Shown here: one piece after another, positions 9,512-22,784 of the stretch
Layout: each line of letters starts with the position of its first letter
Numbering within the stretch: the first letter of the stretch is position 1
From: Ensifer oleiphilus
GTDB taxonomy: Bacteria > Pseudomonadota > Alphaproteobacteria > Rhizobiales > Rhizobiaceae
Direction: 5' to 3'
DNA length: 64,000 bases
NCBI RefSeq assembly: GCF_013371465.1
Contig: NZ_JABWDU010000001.1
Location: 1,231,794 to 1,295,793 of the forward strand
The notes under the pieces: generated by a model
The model's database searches: none
What the model saw: the letters and a program-made list of their open reading frames with translations, nothing else
Told to the model about the DNA's origin: nothing
Program-made: the position numbers and the translations under genes

Positions 9512-9823
9512 GGGGCAGGCGACTTCCGAATGGTGTTCGCGAGTCGGGATGGAGGCGGACACAATATGTGTAGCGGCGCATTCAGACGGCGCACAGTCGC
9601 GAATTGTGACGATAACCGTTCTTTTCACGCCGTTTGGCCAAAGCCTTGTCTTCCGTCTGTGAACAGGGGCGAATTTGTCCGTCGTCGCCGGCGCTTCCCG
9701 AAGGGAACGCAGAGGTCTCGGCTTGACAAAGCCGGCGCATCATGCGCTTTTCCGCCCGATTTTGATCATGTTGCCGCGCGCCGTTTCGGCCTGCGCGGCG
9801 CTTTGCAATTCCGGGATAACACG

Positions 9824-11611
9824 ATGCACCGCTACCGCAGCCACACCTGTGCCGCCCTCCGCAAGTCGGATGTCGGCTCCACCGTTCGCCTCTCCGGCTG
9901 GGTCCACCGCGTCCGCGACCATGGCGGCCTGCTCTTCATCGACCTGCGCGACCACTACGGCATCACCCAGGTCGTCGCCGATCCCGACAGCCCTGCGTTC
10001 AAGGCGGCCGAAACCGTTCGCGGCGAATGGGTCGTGCGCATCGACGGCCTCGTCAAGGCCCGCATGGACGACACCGTCAATAAGGGCATGCCGACGGGTG
10101 AAATCGAACTCTACGCCCAGGAGATCGAAGTTCTCTCGGCCGCCAAGGAACTGCCGCTGCCGGTTTTCGGCGAGCCGGACTACCCGGAAGACGTACGCCT
10201 GAAGTACCGCTTCCTCGACCTGCGCCGCGACACGCTGCACAAGAACATCGTCAAGCGGACGCAGATCATCTCGTCGATGCGCCGCCATATGGGCGAAGTC
10301 GGCTTCACCGAATACACCACCCCGATCCTGACGGCGTCGTCGCCGGAAGGCGCGCGCGACTTCCTCGTTCCGTCGCGCATCCATCCCGGCAGCTTCTACG
10401 CCCTGCCGCAGGCGCCGCAGCAGTACAAGCAGCTCCTGATGGTTGCCGGTTTCGACCGCTACTTCCAGATCGCGCCTTGCTTCCGCGATGAAGACCCGCG
10501 CGCCGACCGTCTGCCGGGCGAATTCTACCAGCTCGACCTCGAAATGAGCTTCGTCGAGCAGGAAGACGTCTGGACGACGATGGAGCCTGTCATCCGCGAC
10601 ATCTTCGTCGAGTTTGCCGACGGCAAGCCGGTCACGGAAAAGTTCCCGCGCATCCCTTACGACACCGCGATCCGCAAGTACGGCTCCGACAAGCCGGACC
10701 TGCGCAACCCGATCGAGATGCAGGCTGTGACCGAGCACTTTGCCGGTTCCGGCTTCAAGGTCTTCGCCAACATGATCGCTTCGAACCCGAAGGTCGAAGT
10801 CTGGGCAATTCCGGCCAAGACCGGTGGTTCGCGTGCGTTCTGCGACCGCATGAACGCCTGGGCTCAGAGCCAGGGCCAGCCGGGTCTCGGCTACATCTTC
10901 TGGCGCAAGGAAGGTGAGAAGCTCGAAGGCGCCGGCCCGCTTGCCAAGAACATCGGCGAGGAACGCACCGACGCGATCCGCACGCAGCTTGGCCTCGATG
11001 ACGGCGATGCCTGCTTCTTCGTCGCCGGCGATCCCGCCAAATTCTACAAGTTCGCAGGCGAAGCCCGCACGCGGGCAGGCGAGGAACTCAACCTCGTCGA
11101 CCGTGACCGCTTTGAATTCTGCTGGATCGTCGATTTCCCGTTCTACGAATGGCTGGAAGACGAAAAGAAGATCGACTTCGCCCACAACCCCTTCTCGATG
11201 CCGCAGGGTGGCCTCGAAGCGCTGAACAGCGAAGATCCGCTGTCGCTCAAGGCCTACCAGTACGACATGGTCTGCAACGGCTTCGAGATCGCGTCCGGCT
11301 CGATCCGTAACCAGTTGCCGGAAGTCATGGTCAAGGCGTTCGAGCTGACCGGTAAGTCGCAGCAGGAAGTGGAAGAGCAGTTCGGTGGTCTCTACCGTGC
11401 GTTCCAGTACGGCGCGCCTCCGCACGGCGGCATGGCCTTCGGCATCGACCGCGTCGTCATGCTGCTCGTCGGCGCCAAGAACCTCCGCGAGATCTCGATC
11501 TTCCCGATGAACCAGCAGGCCGTCGACCTCTTGATGGGCGCACCGTCCGAAGCGACACCGGCACAGCTGCGCGAACTGGCGCTCCGCCCGATCCCGCAGA
11601 AAAAGGACTAA
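9824..11611 (+). CDS. aspS: Aspartate--tRNA ligase (Asp/Asn-type)
   Basis: Class II aminoacyl-tRNA synthetase of 595 residues charging tRNA-Asp. The N-terminal OB-fold anticodon-binding domain ([20 protein letters not shown], near residues 22-41) is followed by the catalytic core with [10 protein letters not shown] (motif 2) and [14 protein letters not shown] (motif 3), and by the bacterial GAD insert near residues 300-410. Most alphaproteobacteria lack asparaginyl-tRNA synthetase and use a non-discriminating AspRS with GatCAB; this protein is likely of that type, but that is inference. The frame is open far upstream; MHRYRSHTC at 9824 is the conserved start. A strong terminator follows 23 bases after the stop. 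Confidence 0.97.
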   Translation: MHRYRSHTCAALRKSDVGSTVRLSGWVHRVRDHGGLLFIDLRDHYGITQVVADPDSPAFKAAETVRGEWVVRIDGLVKARMDDTVNKGMPTGEIELYAQEIEVLSAAKELPLPVFGEPDYPEDVRLKYRFLDLRRDTLHKNIVKRTQIISSMRRHMGEVGFTEYTTPILTASSPEGARDFLVPSRIHPGSFYALPQAPQQYKQLLMVAGFDRYFQIAPCFRDEDPRADRLPGEFYQLDLEMSFVEQEDVWTTMEPVIRDIFVEFADGKPVTEKFPRIPYDTAIRKYGSDKPDLRNPIEMQAVTEHFAGSGFKVFANMIASNPKVEVWAIPAKTGGSRAFCDRMNAWAQSQGQPGLGYIFWRKEGEKLEGAGPLAKNIGEERTDAIRTQLGLDDGDACFFVAGDPAKFYKFAGEARTRAGEELNLVDRDRFEFCWIVDFPFYEWLEDEKKIDFAHNPFSMPQGGLEALNSEDPLSLKAYQYDMVCNGFEIASGSIRNQLPEVMVKAFELTGKSQQEVEEQFGGLYRAFQYGAPPHGGMAFGIDRVVMLLVGAKNLREISIFPMNQQAVDLLMGAPSEATPAQLRELALRPIPQKKD

Positions 11612-11634
11612 GGTCCAGACGGACTGAGAAATAG

Positions 11635-11671
11635 AAGACCCGGCCGTGATGCTCACAGCCGGGTCTTTTCA
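11635..11671 (+). terminator. Rho-independent terminator after aspS
   Basis: A 10-bp perfect stem (AAGACCCGGC / GCCGGGTCTT) with a 13-base loop is followed by TTTTC. It lies 23 bases after the aspS stop codon. Confidence 0.85.
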
Positions 11672-11694
11672 TTTAGGGCATAGCCCCCAGGCGC

Positions 11695-12045
11695 TTAACG
11701 TTTGGCGTAGATGGCGTCGCGCACATCGCGGGTAAATTGGCCCCACATGCCTTCGAACGCCGTGTTGGTTAGCACCACGACGGTGATGTTTTCGACCGGG
11801 TCGACGAACCAGTCGTGTCCATAGGCGCCGCCCCATTGGATCGTGCCCTTTGAGTGCGGTGTGCCGGCCGCGGCGGGATCGACAAGCACGGCCCAGCCGT
11901 AGCCGAAGCCCCAGCGCGGACCCTGCGTTCCCGCCTTGGGGCCGGTCTGGTCCTGCATCATGGTTCTGACCGTTTTCGGTGAGAGCAGGGGGCCGCCGCC
12001 CTTGCGGCTCGCTTCCAGGAACGTCAGCCGATCGTTCGAAGAAGG
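11695..12045 (-). pseudogene. 3' remnant of a beta-lactamase-family serine hydrolase gene
   Basis: The C-terminal part of a class C beta-lactamase/esterase-type hydrolase. SSNDRLTFLEASRKGGGPLLS leads into SPKTVRTMM, then FGYGWAVLVDPAAAG, GTIQWGGAYGHDWFVDP and VVVLTNTAF: the region after the catalytic Ser-x-x-Lys and Tyr motifs in this family. Those catalytic motifs are missing because homology stops at about 12045. Beyond that point the same minus-strand frame turns into unrelated sequence that is the antisense of a TetR fragment. An ATG at 12099 gives a 134-codon open frame across the junction, but its first 18 or so residues are meaningless. The remnant of about 110 codons has no stops, so loss may be fairly recent. 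It cannot encode an active hydrolase. Confidence 0.75.
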
Positions 12046-12211
12046 CGAATTGCGGGAGCACACGGATGCGGGCGGGCTTGCTCGTTTTATCGGCGCCATC
12101 CTGCAGGCAATGACGGTGCAGGCGCAGGACGGAGCCGGAAAGGCGGAGCTGTTGCCGATTGGCGAATTTGCCGTTGCCGAGGTCGCACGTCACTGCCGGG
12201 CTGCGGCCTGA
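12038..12211 (+). pseudogene. 3' remnant of a TetR-family regulator gene
   Basis: The plus-strand frame ending at 12211 reads EEGELREHTDAGGLARFIG and then AILQAMTVQAQDGAGKAELLP, a typical end of a TetR/AcrR ligand-binding domain of the type that reads GMSVQARDGAS. The N-terminal HTH and most of the ligand domain are absent: upstream of about 12038 the frame enters antisense of the serine hydrolase remnant. The two remnants meet end to end on opposite strands within about 8 bases. This is what a deletion that joined the 3' parts of two convergent-to-the-junction genes, or an inversion break, would leave. No function is expected. Confidence 0.65.
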
Positions 12212-12279
12212 GTTCGCCGCTGTCCCGCTCCTCGGCCTGAGCTGGCCGGTCCGCAACCTATGGCGCTTGGCGCTGCTTC

Positions 12280-13920
<1,641 letters not shown>

Positions 13921-14021
13921 TCAGCACGAAACTCGCAGTCACGCGGCCGCGATCGAAATGGGCCCTGACGCTACCGATCGTCAATGTGGCGCCCACATCG
14001 GAAGCGCTGCCGCTCAACACG

Positions 14022-14240
14022 TTACTCTTCGCCATCATCGGGCGTCAGGATGTCGATCAAGGCAGCGACGCGTCCGGCCGGCAGATGCCGTCCTTCGCCG
14101 ATCAGCGCCTCGTCGTTGTTCACCCAGGCGATTGCTTCGGCGAGTTCCGCCGCACTGGCTCCCGTCGCCAGCAGCTCCGCCATCAGCGTTTCGTCGACCG
14201 GGCCAAGAATGGCGGTGATATCCGCATGTTTCAGTCCCAT
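14022..14240 (-). CDS. Small acidic protein encoded ahead of groEL
   Basis: A 72-residue, mostly helical, acidic protein (MGLKHADITAILGPVDETL start, DILTPDDGEE end). AAGGAG eight bases before the ATG is a strong ribosome-binding site, and an RpoH-like promoter lies 64-91 bases upstream of the ATG, so the gene is very likely real. I do not recognise a named family. The alternation of short helices around LATGASAAELAEAIAWVNND suggests a compact helical bundle with no membrane segment or signal. It is in the same direction as groEL, 113 bases ahead, with no terminator between, so both are probably on one heat-shock transcript. A role as a stress-linked partner or client factor of this GroEL is speculation. 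Confidence 0.72.
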   Translation of the reverse strand: MGLKHADITAILGPVDETLMAELLATGASAAELAEAIAWVNNDEALIGEGRHLPAGRVAALIDILTPDDGEE

Positions 14241-14303
14241 GACGTTCTCCTTCCGTGTGATCGGGCAGGAATGCGGGATGAAGTCTTGTCTTCAGAGAAA
14301 TGT

Positions 14304-14331
14304 AGATAGGCGACGGCGCTCGTGCATCAAG
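14304..14331 (-). promoter_or_regulatory. RpoH (sigma-32) type promoter for the small gene and groEL
   Basis: On the minus strand CTTGAT (14331-14326) is followed after 15 bases by CCTATCT (14310-14304). Rhizobial RpoH promoters have a CTTGAA-type -35 and a CCTATNT-type -10 at this spacing. Only one base of the -35 core deviates. It is placed 64 bases upstream of the small gene's ATG. No CIRCE repeat is seen nearby. Confidence 0.7.
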
Positions 14332-14409
14332 CCGCGGCTATCATAACATGGAACGTGTTCGCGCGAAAAAGCCTGGCTTGAGGACCGGGCTTGTCAGGTT
14401 CCGATCGGA

Positions 14410-15417
14410 TCACTCGGGTCGAAGGCTATTGTCGAGAAAGTACCACTGGTCCAGATTGGCCCGGATAATCGGTTCGATCGCGTTGTTCAACATCAGGATG
14501 TCATCCAGCTGCCGCGCACCGGGGCGGTCCTCGGGCGGAAGCTTTATTGTGGGCAGTGCCCGACATTCGAAGCGGAAGCCGTCGGTGCGCAGGTTGTACC
14601 ACGGGCAGATGGTGGCCCCGGTCATGCGCGCCAGACGAATGGCAATGGCCAGGTTGCCTTCAAGATGTGGCTTCCTGTCAAAGAACGGTCCGCGGATCAA
14701 GCCGCCAAAACCTTCGTCGCAGAAGGTGCTGACGACGCCGCCGTTCTTCAGGATCTTGATTGCCGGGCGAATGCCTTCGGCCCCGGGTGGCAGGAACCGC
14801 AAACCCGCCTTGGTGCGAACGCGCTCGGCGATCCAGGCCTTGGCTCGGCCCCTGGGCGGGAGGTAGAAGGCATGGGGGCGGACGTTGATCCGCTGCAGCA
14901 CAGTCGGGCCGACTTCCCAGTTGCCGAGATGCATGCCGACAATGATGACGGGACCGGCCTTGACAGCATCATCAATGATGTCGAGACCGTGGAATGTCAA
15001 CCGGTCTGGATTGGTCTGCAACCGGTTCACCACGGAGAATTCGGTCATCAGCCGGCCCTGTGCCCGGCAGTTTTCGCGAAACAGCGCCTGCTGCTCGACC
15101 TCGTTGAGGTCCGGCCGAAGGGCGCGGATGGTTTCTTGCGCGCGCCGCGACGCCACCTTGTGGAAGCGCGGCATGGCAAACAGGCCGAGCGCTGCACCCA
15201 GCTTGGAACAGGCATCCATCGGCAGGAGCTTCATGCCAAAATGCCCGCTGAGGTGCGCGAGGTTCCAAAGATTGTCGGTCACCCAGTAGCGCCAGAAGGC
15301 ACGCAAGCCCTCCCGGCCGGAAAAGGCATCTGCAAGAGAGGGGCGCTCTTGGCTGGCGAATGTCCATGCCTTGCGCTTGGTAATTCTTTCGGCTTGGCGC
15401 GGTTCTTCAACGGTCAT
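14410..15417 (-). CDS. LpxL/HtrB-family lipid A-type acyltransferase
   Basis: Inner-membrane-associated lysophospholipid acyltransferase fold, 335 residues, of the late lipid A acyltransferase family. The catalytic HX4E box is present as HLGNWE in IIVGMHLGNWEVGPTVL, near residue 163. Later family motifs include LPPRGRAKAWI, STFCDEGFGG, and DQWYFLDNSLRPE close to the C-terminus. The start codon overlaps the stop of the upstream P450 gene by 11 bases, so translation is coupled. The N-terminal 25 residues are basic and lack a cleaved signal. The acyl donor and acceptor are unknown; linkage to a P450 suggests a modified fatty acid or a different lipid acceptor than in enteric LpxL. The family assignment is secure; a housekeeping lipid A role is not proven. 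Confidence 0.85.
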   Translation of the reverse strand: MTVEEPRQAERITKRKAWTFASQERPSLADAFSGREGLRAFWRYWVTDNLWNLAHLSGHFGMKLLPMDACSKLGAALGLFAMPRFHKVASRRAQETIRALRPDLNEVEQQALFRENCRAQGRLMTEFSVVNRLQTNPDRLTFHGLDIIDDAVKAGPVIIVGMHLGNWEVGPTVLQRINVRPHAFYLPPRGRAKAWIAERVRTKAGLRFLPPGAEGIRPAIKILKNGGVVSTFCDEGFGGLIRGPFFDRKPHLEGNLAIAIRLARMTGATICPWYNLRTDGFRFECRALPTIKLPPEDRPGARQLDDILMLNNAIEPIIRANLDQWYFLDNSLRPE

Positions 15418-16837
15418 AGAGTGGCCTCTGCCGTCGATGGAGGGTAACCGGAAGCCCGCCCTTCGGTCGCAGCGTCAGGCGGCATATGGGCTCAACCTTG
15501 TGCCCATCGACCACCGCCACCCGGAACTGCTGCGCGATGATTGCCAGGCACAGGATTGCTTCCGTGAGGCCGAAATGCAAGCCGGGGCAGACGCGCGGTC
15601 CACTGGCAAACGGGATGAAACTATAGGGTGTCGGGCGACGCCCGCCCATGAACCGGTCCGGGCGGAAATGATGCGGGTCCTCGAACAGGCTCTCCGTCCG
15701 GTGGAGAAGCCAAGGCACGATCAGCACGAGCGAGCCGCGTTCAGCAGTGATATCGCCGATCATTTCTGCCTGACGCGTTTGTCTGGCCAGAATGGGGACG
15801 GGCGGGTAGAGGCGAAGCGTCTCCTCGATGATGGCCTTGCACAGTTCTAGTTGCGGCACGTCGTCGATCGTCGGAACCCGGTCGCCGCAGACGCGGCCAA
15901 TCTCTTCATGGAGCGCCTTTTCCACCCATTTGGCGCGCGACAGGAGGTACCAGGCCCAGGTGAGCGTGGCGGCCGTCGTTTCATGACCCGCCATGAAAAT
16001 CGTCGCCGCCTCGTTGCGCAGGGCAACCAGGTCGAGCTTGAGTTCGGGATTTCGCTGCTGCCGACGGATCAACAGCTCTACCATGGAGTTGTGGTCGCCG
16101 CGGCCTTCGAGGTGATCCTCGACCACCTTGTCGATGATACGGTGGATGCGCTTGACCGAGCGGCGAAGCGTCGGTGTTCGCAAGATCGGTAGCCCGTCGT
16201 CGAAGCCGAGGAAGTAGCCGAGATTGATCGAATCGACCAGCGACTGGTAGCTGGTGAAGCTGTCGGTGACCGCCGCGGCGCTGTCGTCCCCGAGCTGGTT
16301 TCCAAAGACGCTGCGCGCAATGATCTCGGCGGTCAGTCCAGCCATTTCGTGCAGGGCGTTGACCTGCGCACCGTCCGGCATGCCGTTCCAGCGCTCGACA
16401 AGTTCGCTGGTCGTGCGCTCCATGACGGGACCGAAGGCCGGCACCCTTTTGGCATGGACGATGTCGGCGACCAGGGGACGCCGCTGTTTCCAGATATCGC
16501 CGTCCGAGATGAAAAGGCCGTCGCCCAGCAGGAATTCGAGCGCCCGGCGCATCTGCGGGCTCTTGCGTTCGAAGTTCTCGTGCCGTTTGACGACAACCTG
16601 GCGGATCAGATCAGGCGAGTTGACCAGGATGACCTGCCGCCCGATCAGCCGGATCTGGGAAACCTTCTCCGTGAAGTCGTTGTTGCGCCAGATCGACAGG
16701 AAATCCGTTCTTGCCTGCAGCAGAAGTCGGAGTGGCTTGCCCGGTGGCCCCGAATAAAAGTCGGCGCGCGCAGGCTCAAATCTTTCTTCCGACAGCTCTT
16801 CTCTGAACTTTATCGGTTGATGGAACCATCCAGCCAT
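15407..16837 (-). CDS. Cytochrome P450
   Basis: Haem-thiolate monooxygenase, 476 residues, soluble (no N-terminal anchor). The oxygen-binding I-helix motif AGHETTAATLTWAW, the K-helix ExxR in EETLRLYPP, and the haem loop FASGPRVCPG with Cys417 as axial ligand are all intact. The overall pattern (HRTESLFEDPHHFRPDRF) resembles the fatty-acid/terpenoid hydroxylase P450s of the CYP102-like or CYP4-like class. No ferredoxin or reductase gene is adjacent, so electron partners come from elsewhere. It is the first gene of a two-gene unit with the lipid acyltransferase that follows with an 11-base overlap. The natural inference is oxidation of an acyl chain or lipid precursor, but the substrate is unknown. 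Confidence 0.92.
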   Translation of the reverse strand: MAGWFHQPIKFREELSEERFEPARADFYSGPPGKPLRLLLQARTDFLSIWRNNDFTEKVSQIRLIGRQVILVNSPDLIRQVVVKRHENFERKSPQMRRALEFLLGDGLFISDGDIWKQRRPLVADIVHAKRVPAFGPVMERTTSELVERWNGMPDGAQVNALHEMAGLTAEIIARSVFGNQLGDDSAAAVTDSFTSYQSLVDSINLGYFLGFDDGLPILRTPTLRRSVKRIHRIIDKVVEDHLEGRGDHNSMVELLIRRQQRNPELKLDLVALRNEAATIFMAGHETTAATLTWAWYLLSRAKWVEKALHEEIGRVCGDRVPTIDDVPQLELCKAIIEETLRLYPPVPILARQTRQAEMIGDITAERGSLVLIVPWLLHRTESLFEDPHHFRPDRFMGGRRPTPYSFIPFASGPRVCPGLHFGLTEAILCLAIIAQQFRVAVVDGHKVEPICRLTLRPKGGLPVTLHRRQRPLYDR

Positions 16838-17371
16838 TGACGTCCGATCTGTCGAAAAGAAAGGAATAGATGCGCTTGCGTTTCGGCATTCAGACGAATG
16901 TTGCCGAGAGTGGGGCTCTCGATATTTGTCTGCTGTTCTCTATCCCGCGCCTGTTCTGCAAGATGACAGTTTTCAATGCTGCCGGGATCAGAGTTGTTCT
17001 TCAGTCGGTATTACAGTGTGGTCGAAAAATGCGTGCAGTACGAAATGGTCAGGCAAAGCGCCGTTGACGTTTCATGCGTATGGGACATGCGAGAAAAAGC
17101 TGTCGCCGTTCGAAGCAGATCAGGGGGCAATACTGGCGGTGCAGCCTTCGAGGCGCAAGACGGGGCAAGTAAAACGGACCGCTGAGACAGAGGTTTTCAA
17201 CCGAAAACGACCGCTCGACAGGAATATGACATGCGTCCGACGAGAAAATCCGAAATGTGACTGGCTGCTTGGCCGAATGAGAGTAGTTGCTTGGGGCTAT
17301 AGGCTGTGACGCCGTGTCGGCGGCCTTCCCTCAACGTGTCGGAAGGCTGGGTTGCGTGCTGAACACACAAA
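16838..17371. other. Intergenic region upstream of the P450 gene
   Basis: About 530 bases, less GC-rich than its neighbours, lie between the P450 start and the hairpin ending the next gene. Short open frames occur on the plus strand (for example from 16870), but they have no ribosome-binding site, no recognisable domain and heterogeneous composition. The P450 promoter should be here; I cannot point to a convincing -35/-10 pair. Confidence 0.5.
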
Positions 17372-17416
17372 CGCCGGCGACTTCGTCGACCGACAGGTCA
17401 TGCGAAGTCGCCGGCG
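17372..17416 (-). terminator. Hairpin terminator of the secreted-protein gene
   Basis: A perfect 14-bp inverted repeat (CGCCGGCGACTTCG / CGAAGTCGCCGGCG) with a 17-base loop starts 28 bases after the stop codon of the minus-strand gene at 17444. On the minus strand it is followed by GTTTGTGTGTTC, which is moderately T-rich. A factor-independent terminator is likely. Confidence 0.65.
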
Positions 17417-17443
17417 CTGATTGTCAGACCGGAGCTTTACCGA

Positions 17444-18637
17444 TCAATCGTTTGCCGTCACCTTGACGCCGAGCACCGAAGGGATCGTGTTCGGTGCGCC
17501 CATGGCCGCGCCCATGATCATCGGGAACGGAACCGGCTTTTCCGGAGCTGCGCTGATCGTCAGGCTCTTCGGACCGTCGAGGTAGGTGTTGACCGCGGAC
17601 GATACCTGGTTCTGCAGTTCCGGCACGTTGAGCTGTGCCATCATCAACGGAACGAGGCCCTTCAGCGACTGTGCCAGCTGATCGCCCGTCACACCCTGCT
17701 GCGAACCCGCATAGTCGAGTGCCTTCTTGGTGATCGAGGCGTCGTCGAAGCGGATTTCGGCGCTGTTGAAGGTCAACTGCTGCATCAGCCCCATCATGGC
17801 GAGGCCCATCGCCTGATTGGCCTCTTCCTTGTTGGGGTTCGCTTCGGCGCTCTTCATGGCTTCCTGAAGCGACTTCATGAAGGCAAGCGTGTAGCCCGAG
17901 ATGTCGACAGCGAGGTTCAGCCGGCCGACATTCTTGAAGTCGAAGGCGTATTCCTCAAGCGCGACATTGCCGCTTTCGACTTCCCAGCTGCCCTTCATCG
18001 TCACCGCGCCGTCCAGCTTGGTCAGGCCAAGCTTTTCGATGGCTTCCTTGGTCTTGGGGTCTTCGATTTGCGAAAGGTCTGCCTTGAGGCCGGCAGCGGT
18101 TGCATCGAAGTCAAAGCCGGCGTCGTTTTCCTGGCGGGCGAGGTTTGCTTCGCTGCTTTCCAGCGAGAAGACTTCCTTGCCCTTGGCGCTGACCGTGATC
18201 GGGCCGGTGCTCGCGCTTTCGTAAAGCAGGATATCGTCGAGCGTTCCGCCTGCCGGGTTGGCCGGAATGGACAGACCCGAAACGAGAATGTCCTTGACGG
18301 CGAGGCTGCCCTCATCCTGTACGACGTTGACGTCAGGGAAGGAAACGGTCTCGGCATAGTAGCCGCCACCTTCGGTTTCCTCGACGCCTTCGAAGGTGAT
18401 GTCACCGATCTTCAACGCGTCGCCGGGCTGGCCTGCGAGCTTGATCTGGACGCCCGAGGCCGTCACCGTGTCGCCGCTGACTTCAGCCTTGTCGAAGGTG
18501 AGCGTGGTGCCGTTCGAACTCGTCGCCGCCTCGAGCTTCTTCATCAGGTCCGCACCGTCAAGCGCGAAGGCCGGGCCGGTGAGGGTCAGGAGTGCGGCGC
18601 TGGCCATCATCAGGCGGATCTTGCGCGTATGCATCAT
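17444..18637 (-). CDS. Secreted protein of unknown function
   Basis: A 397-residue exported protein. MMHTRKIRLMMASAALLTL with a following GPAFALDG is a Sec signal cleaved near residue 26. The mature part is acidic and made of repeated beta-strand/turn units (DKAEVSGDTVTASGVQIKLAG, GDITFEGVEET, VKDILVSGLSIP), with helical stretches near residues 280-330. The pattern resembles bacterial proteins with AsmA-like or DUF945-like repeats, but I do not assign a family. The start at 18637 is chosen because AAGGAAC lies seven bases before it; an in-frame ATG at 18727 has no such site. The gene is followed by a strong hairpin, and it is divergent from parC with 454 bases between. A periplasmic or outer-membrane structural role is possible; there is no direct evidence. 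Confidence 0.75.
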   Translation of the reverse strand: MMHTRKIRLMMASAALLTLTGPAFALDGADLMKKLEAATSSNGTTLTFDKAEVSGDTVTASGVQIKLAGQPGDALKIGDITFEGVEETEGGGYYAETVSFPDVNVVQDEGSLAVKDILVSGLSIPANPAGGTLDDILLYESASTGPITVSAKGKEVFSLESSEANLARQENDAGFDFDATAAGLKADLSQIEDPKTKEAIEKLGLTKLDGAVTMKGSWEVESGNVALEEYAFDFKNVGRLNLAVDISGYTLAFMKSLQEAMKSAEANPNKEEANQAMGLAMMGLMQQLTFNSAEIRFDDASITKKALDYAGSQQGVTGDQLAQSLKGLVPLMMAQLNVPELQNQVSSAVNTYLDGPKSLTISAAPEKPVPFPMIMGAAMGAPNTIPSVLGVKVTAND

Positions 18638-21368
<2,731 letters not shown>

Positions 21369-21514
21369 TCCATCGCTGCCTGCGCGGCTTCGCTGCGCAG
21401 TCCGATCCGCATGTGCTTCGTAAGCAATCTGAAATTTAGTCGAATGCCCCGTTTTCGGCGCTTGAAAGCAACGTGCGGTCGTGGATCAATAACCATCCCA
21501 ACAGGATGAAGACC

Positions 21515-21844
21515 ATGCCGAATTCCGCTGCCCTCGACGATATTCTCCTCGCCCTGGCCAATCCGATTCGCCGTCGCATCTTCGAAATATTGCTCGGGGG
21601 CGAAACTCGGGTTGTCGAGGTCGCAGCCGCCGTTGCCGTGACGCCTGATGCGCTTGAGCAGCATCTGCGCATCCTGGAGGAGGCCCGCTTGGTTTCGCGG
21701 CTGGCCGCCGGCGGCGGGGAGGCTGTGTGCGGCAATCCCGCGCCTCTCGATATCGCTGCTGCGTGGATCGAAATGAACCGCGAGCTCTGGTCGATGCACA
21801 TTCACGCTTCGAAATCGTTGGAGGCAGGCGGGGCGCCGGCCTGA
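21515..21844 (+). CDS. ArsR-family winged-helix regulator
   Basis: 109-residue helix-turn-helix protein. ALANPIRRRIFEILLGGETRV then VTPDALEQHLRILEEARLVSR is the ArsR-type winged helix, with DALEQHLRIL as recognition helix. AGGA at 21503-21506, eight bases before the ATG at 21515, fixes the start; an ATG at 21506 overlaps that site and one at 21473 has none. No metal-binding ELCVCDL motif is visible, so this is one of the many non-metal ArsR members (a single Cys occurs near residue 70). The target is unknown: neighbours are parC upstream in the same direction and a convergent EamA transporter. The C-terminal tail includes a WIEMNRELWSMH segment likely for dimerisation. Confidence 0.8.
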   Translation: MPNSAALDDILLALANPIRRRIFEILLGGETRVVEVAAAVAVTPDALEQHLRILEEARLVSRLAAGGGEAVCGNPAPLDIAAAWIEMNRELWSMHIHASKSLEAGGAPA

Positions 21845-21884
21845 CGACATCCGTCGTCCAATGCCACCGACGCTTCGAGGCCGT

Positions 21885-22781
21885 CTATTCCGGGCAGGGC
21901 AATGCCGCGCGGGCGGCTCGGCTGCGCATCTGCCAAAGCGAATGACCGATGAGCGCAAGGATCAGGACAGCGCCGCCCGCAAGCGTTTGCGCCGTCGGGC
22001 TTTCGGCAAAGACCAGCCAGACCCAGATCGGCGCCAGGATGGTTTCTAGCAGATAGAACATGCCCACTTCCGGTGCCGACAGGAACCGCGGACCTGTGGC
22101 CAGGCAGAAGAACGCCAGCGGGATCATCACCAGGCCGTTGAACAGGATGTATTGGGGAGCCGCGATTGCAAAGCCGCCAGCCGGCAGCAGCAGAAGCGCC
22201 ACTGCGGCCGGAAAGATGGCGGTCACCAACGGCACCAGAGCCATATCGCGGCCACTTGCCCGACTGATGGTAATTGCGCTCGCAAGCAGGAAGGCGGAAC
22301 TTGCCGCCATCGCATCGCCGAAGAGATGGCCGCTCTCAAGCCCGTCCTGCACGATCAGCCCGACGCCGAACACCATTGCCCCCATCGTCACAAGTGTTGC
22401 GTTGGAGGGGCGTTCCTTCAGAAATATCCAGGAGAGAAGGGCCGCAAACATCGATGTGAACGCAAGGATGAAGACGACGTTCGCCGTCGACGTGTTGAAG
22501 ACGGCGAGCAGGAACGTGCAGGAATTGATGCCGTAGAATAGGCCGACAACGAGCCCAGCCTTGCCCGGAATGAGCGAGATCTTGCGACGGAATACACGGT
22601 TGATCACGAACCACGCGATCAGCCCGACAACGAAAGTCGAAAGACTGCGCACGGCGAGCAGCGACCAGACTTCGCCACCGGCGGATCGGATGAGCGGAAT
22701 GTCGAAGGAGAGAGCAAGGCCGCCAAGGCCGGTGATGGCAAGTCCGCGCCTGTGCAGCGCGGCATCAGAGGAAGGGCTCAA
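21885..22781 (-). CDS. EamA-family (DMT) transporter
   Basis: 298 residues with ten predicted membrane helices arranged as two EamA repeats (about 15-140 and 155-285), typical of drug/metabolite exporters. A glutamate in the second repeat region (EVGMFYLLETILAP) matches the family signature. It starts 3 bases after the stop of bpt, so the two form an operon, but no functional link is evident. Such transporters often export amino acids or small metabolites; the substrate cannot be told. Confidence 0.85.
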   Translation of the reverse strand: MSPSSDAALHRRGLAITGLGGLALSFDIPLIRSAGGEVWSLLAVRSLSTFVVGLIAWFVINRVFRRKISLIPGKAGLVVGLFYGINSCTFLLAVFNTSTANVVFILAFTSMFAALLSWIFLKERPSNATLVTMGAMVFGVGLIVQDGLESGHLFGDAMAASSAFLLASAITISRASGRDMALVPLVTAIFPAAVALLLLPAGGFAIAAPQYILFNGLVMIPLAFFCLATGPRFLSAPEVGMFYLLETILAPIWVWLVFAESPTAQTLAGGAVLILALIGHSLWQMRSRAARAALPCPE

Positions 22782-22784
22782 TTT

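Noticed and set aside
9740-11656. Minus-strand open frame of 638 codons opposite aspS
   Set aside because: Composition is typical of antisense of a highly expressed GC-rich gene; aspS on the other strand is certain.
14348-14362. GAAC-GT-GTTC palindrome upstream of the groEL unit as a LexA site
   Set aside because: Spacing of 2 does not fit the GAAC-N7-GAAC alphaproteobacterial box nor other known LexA boxes.
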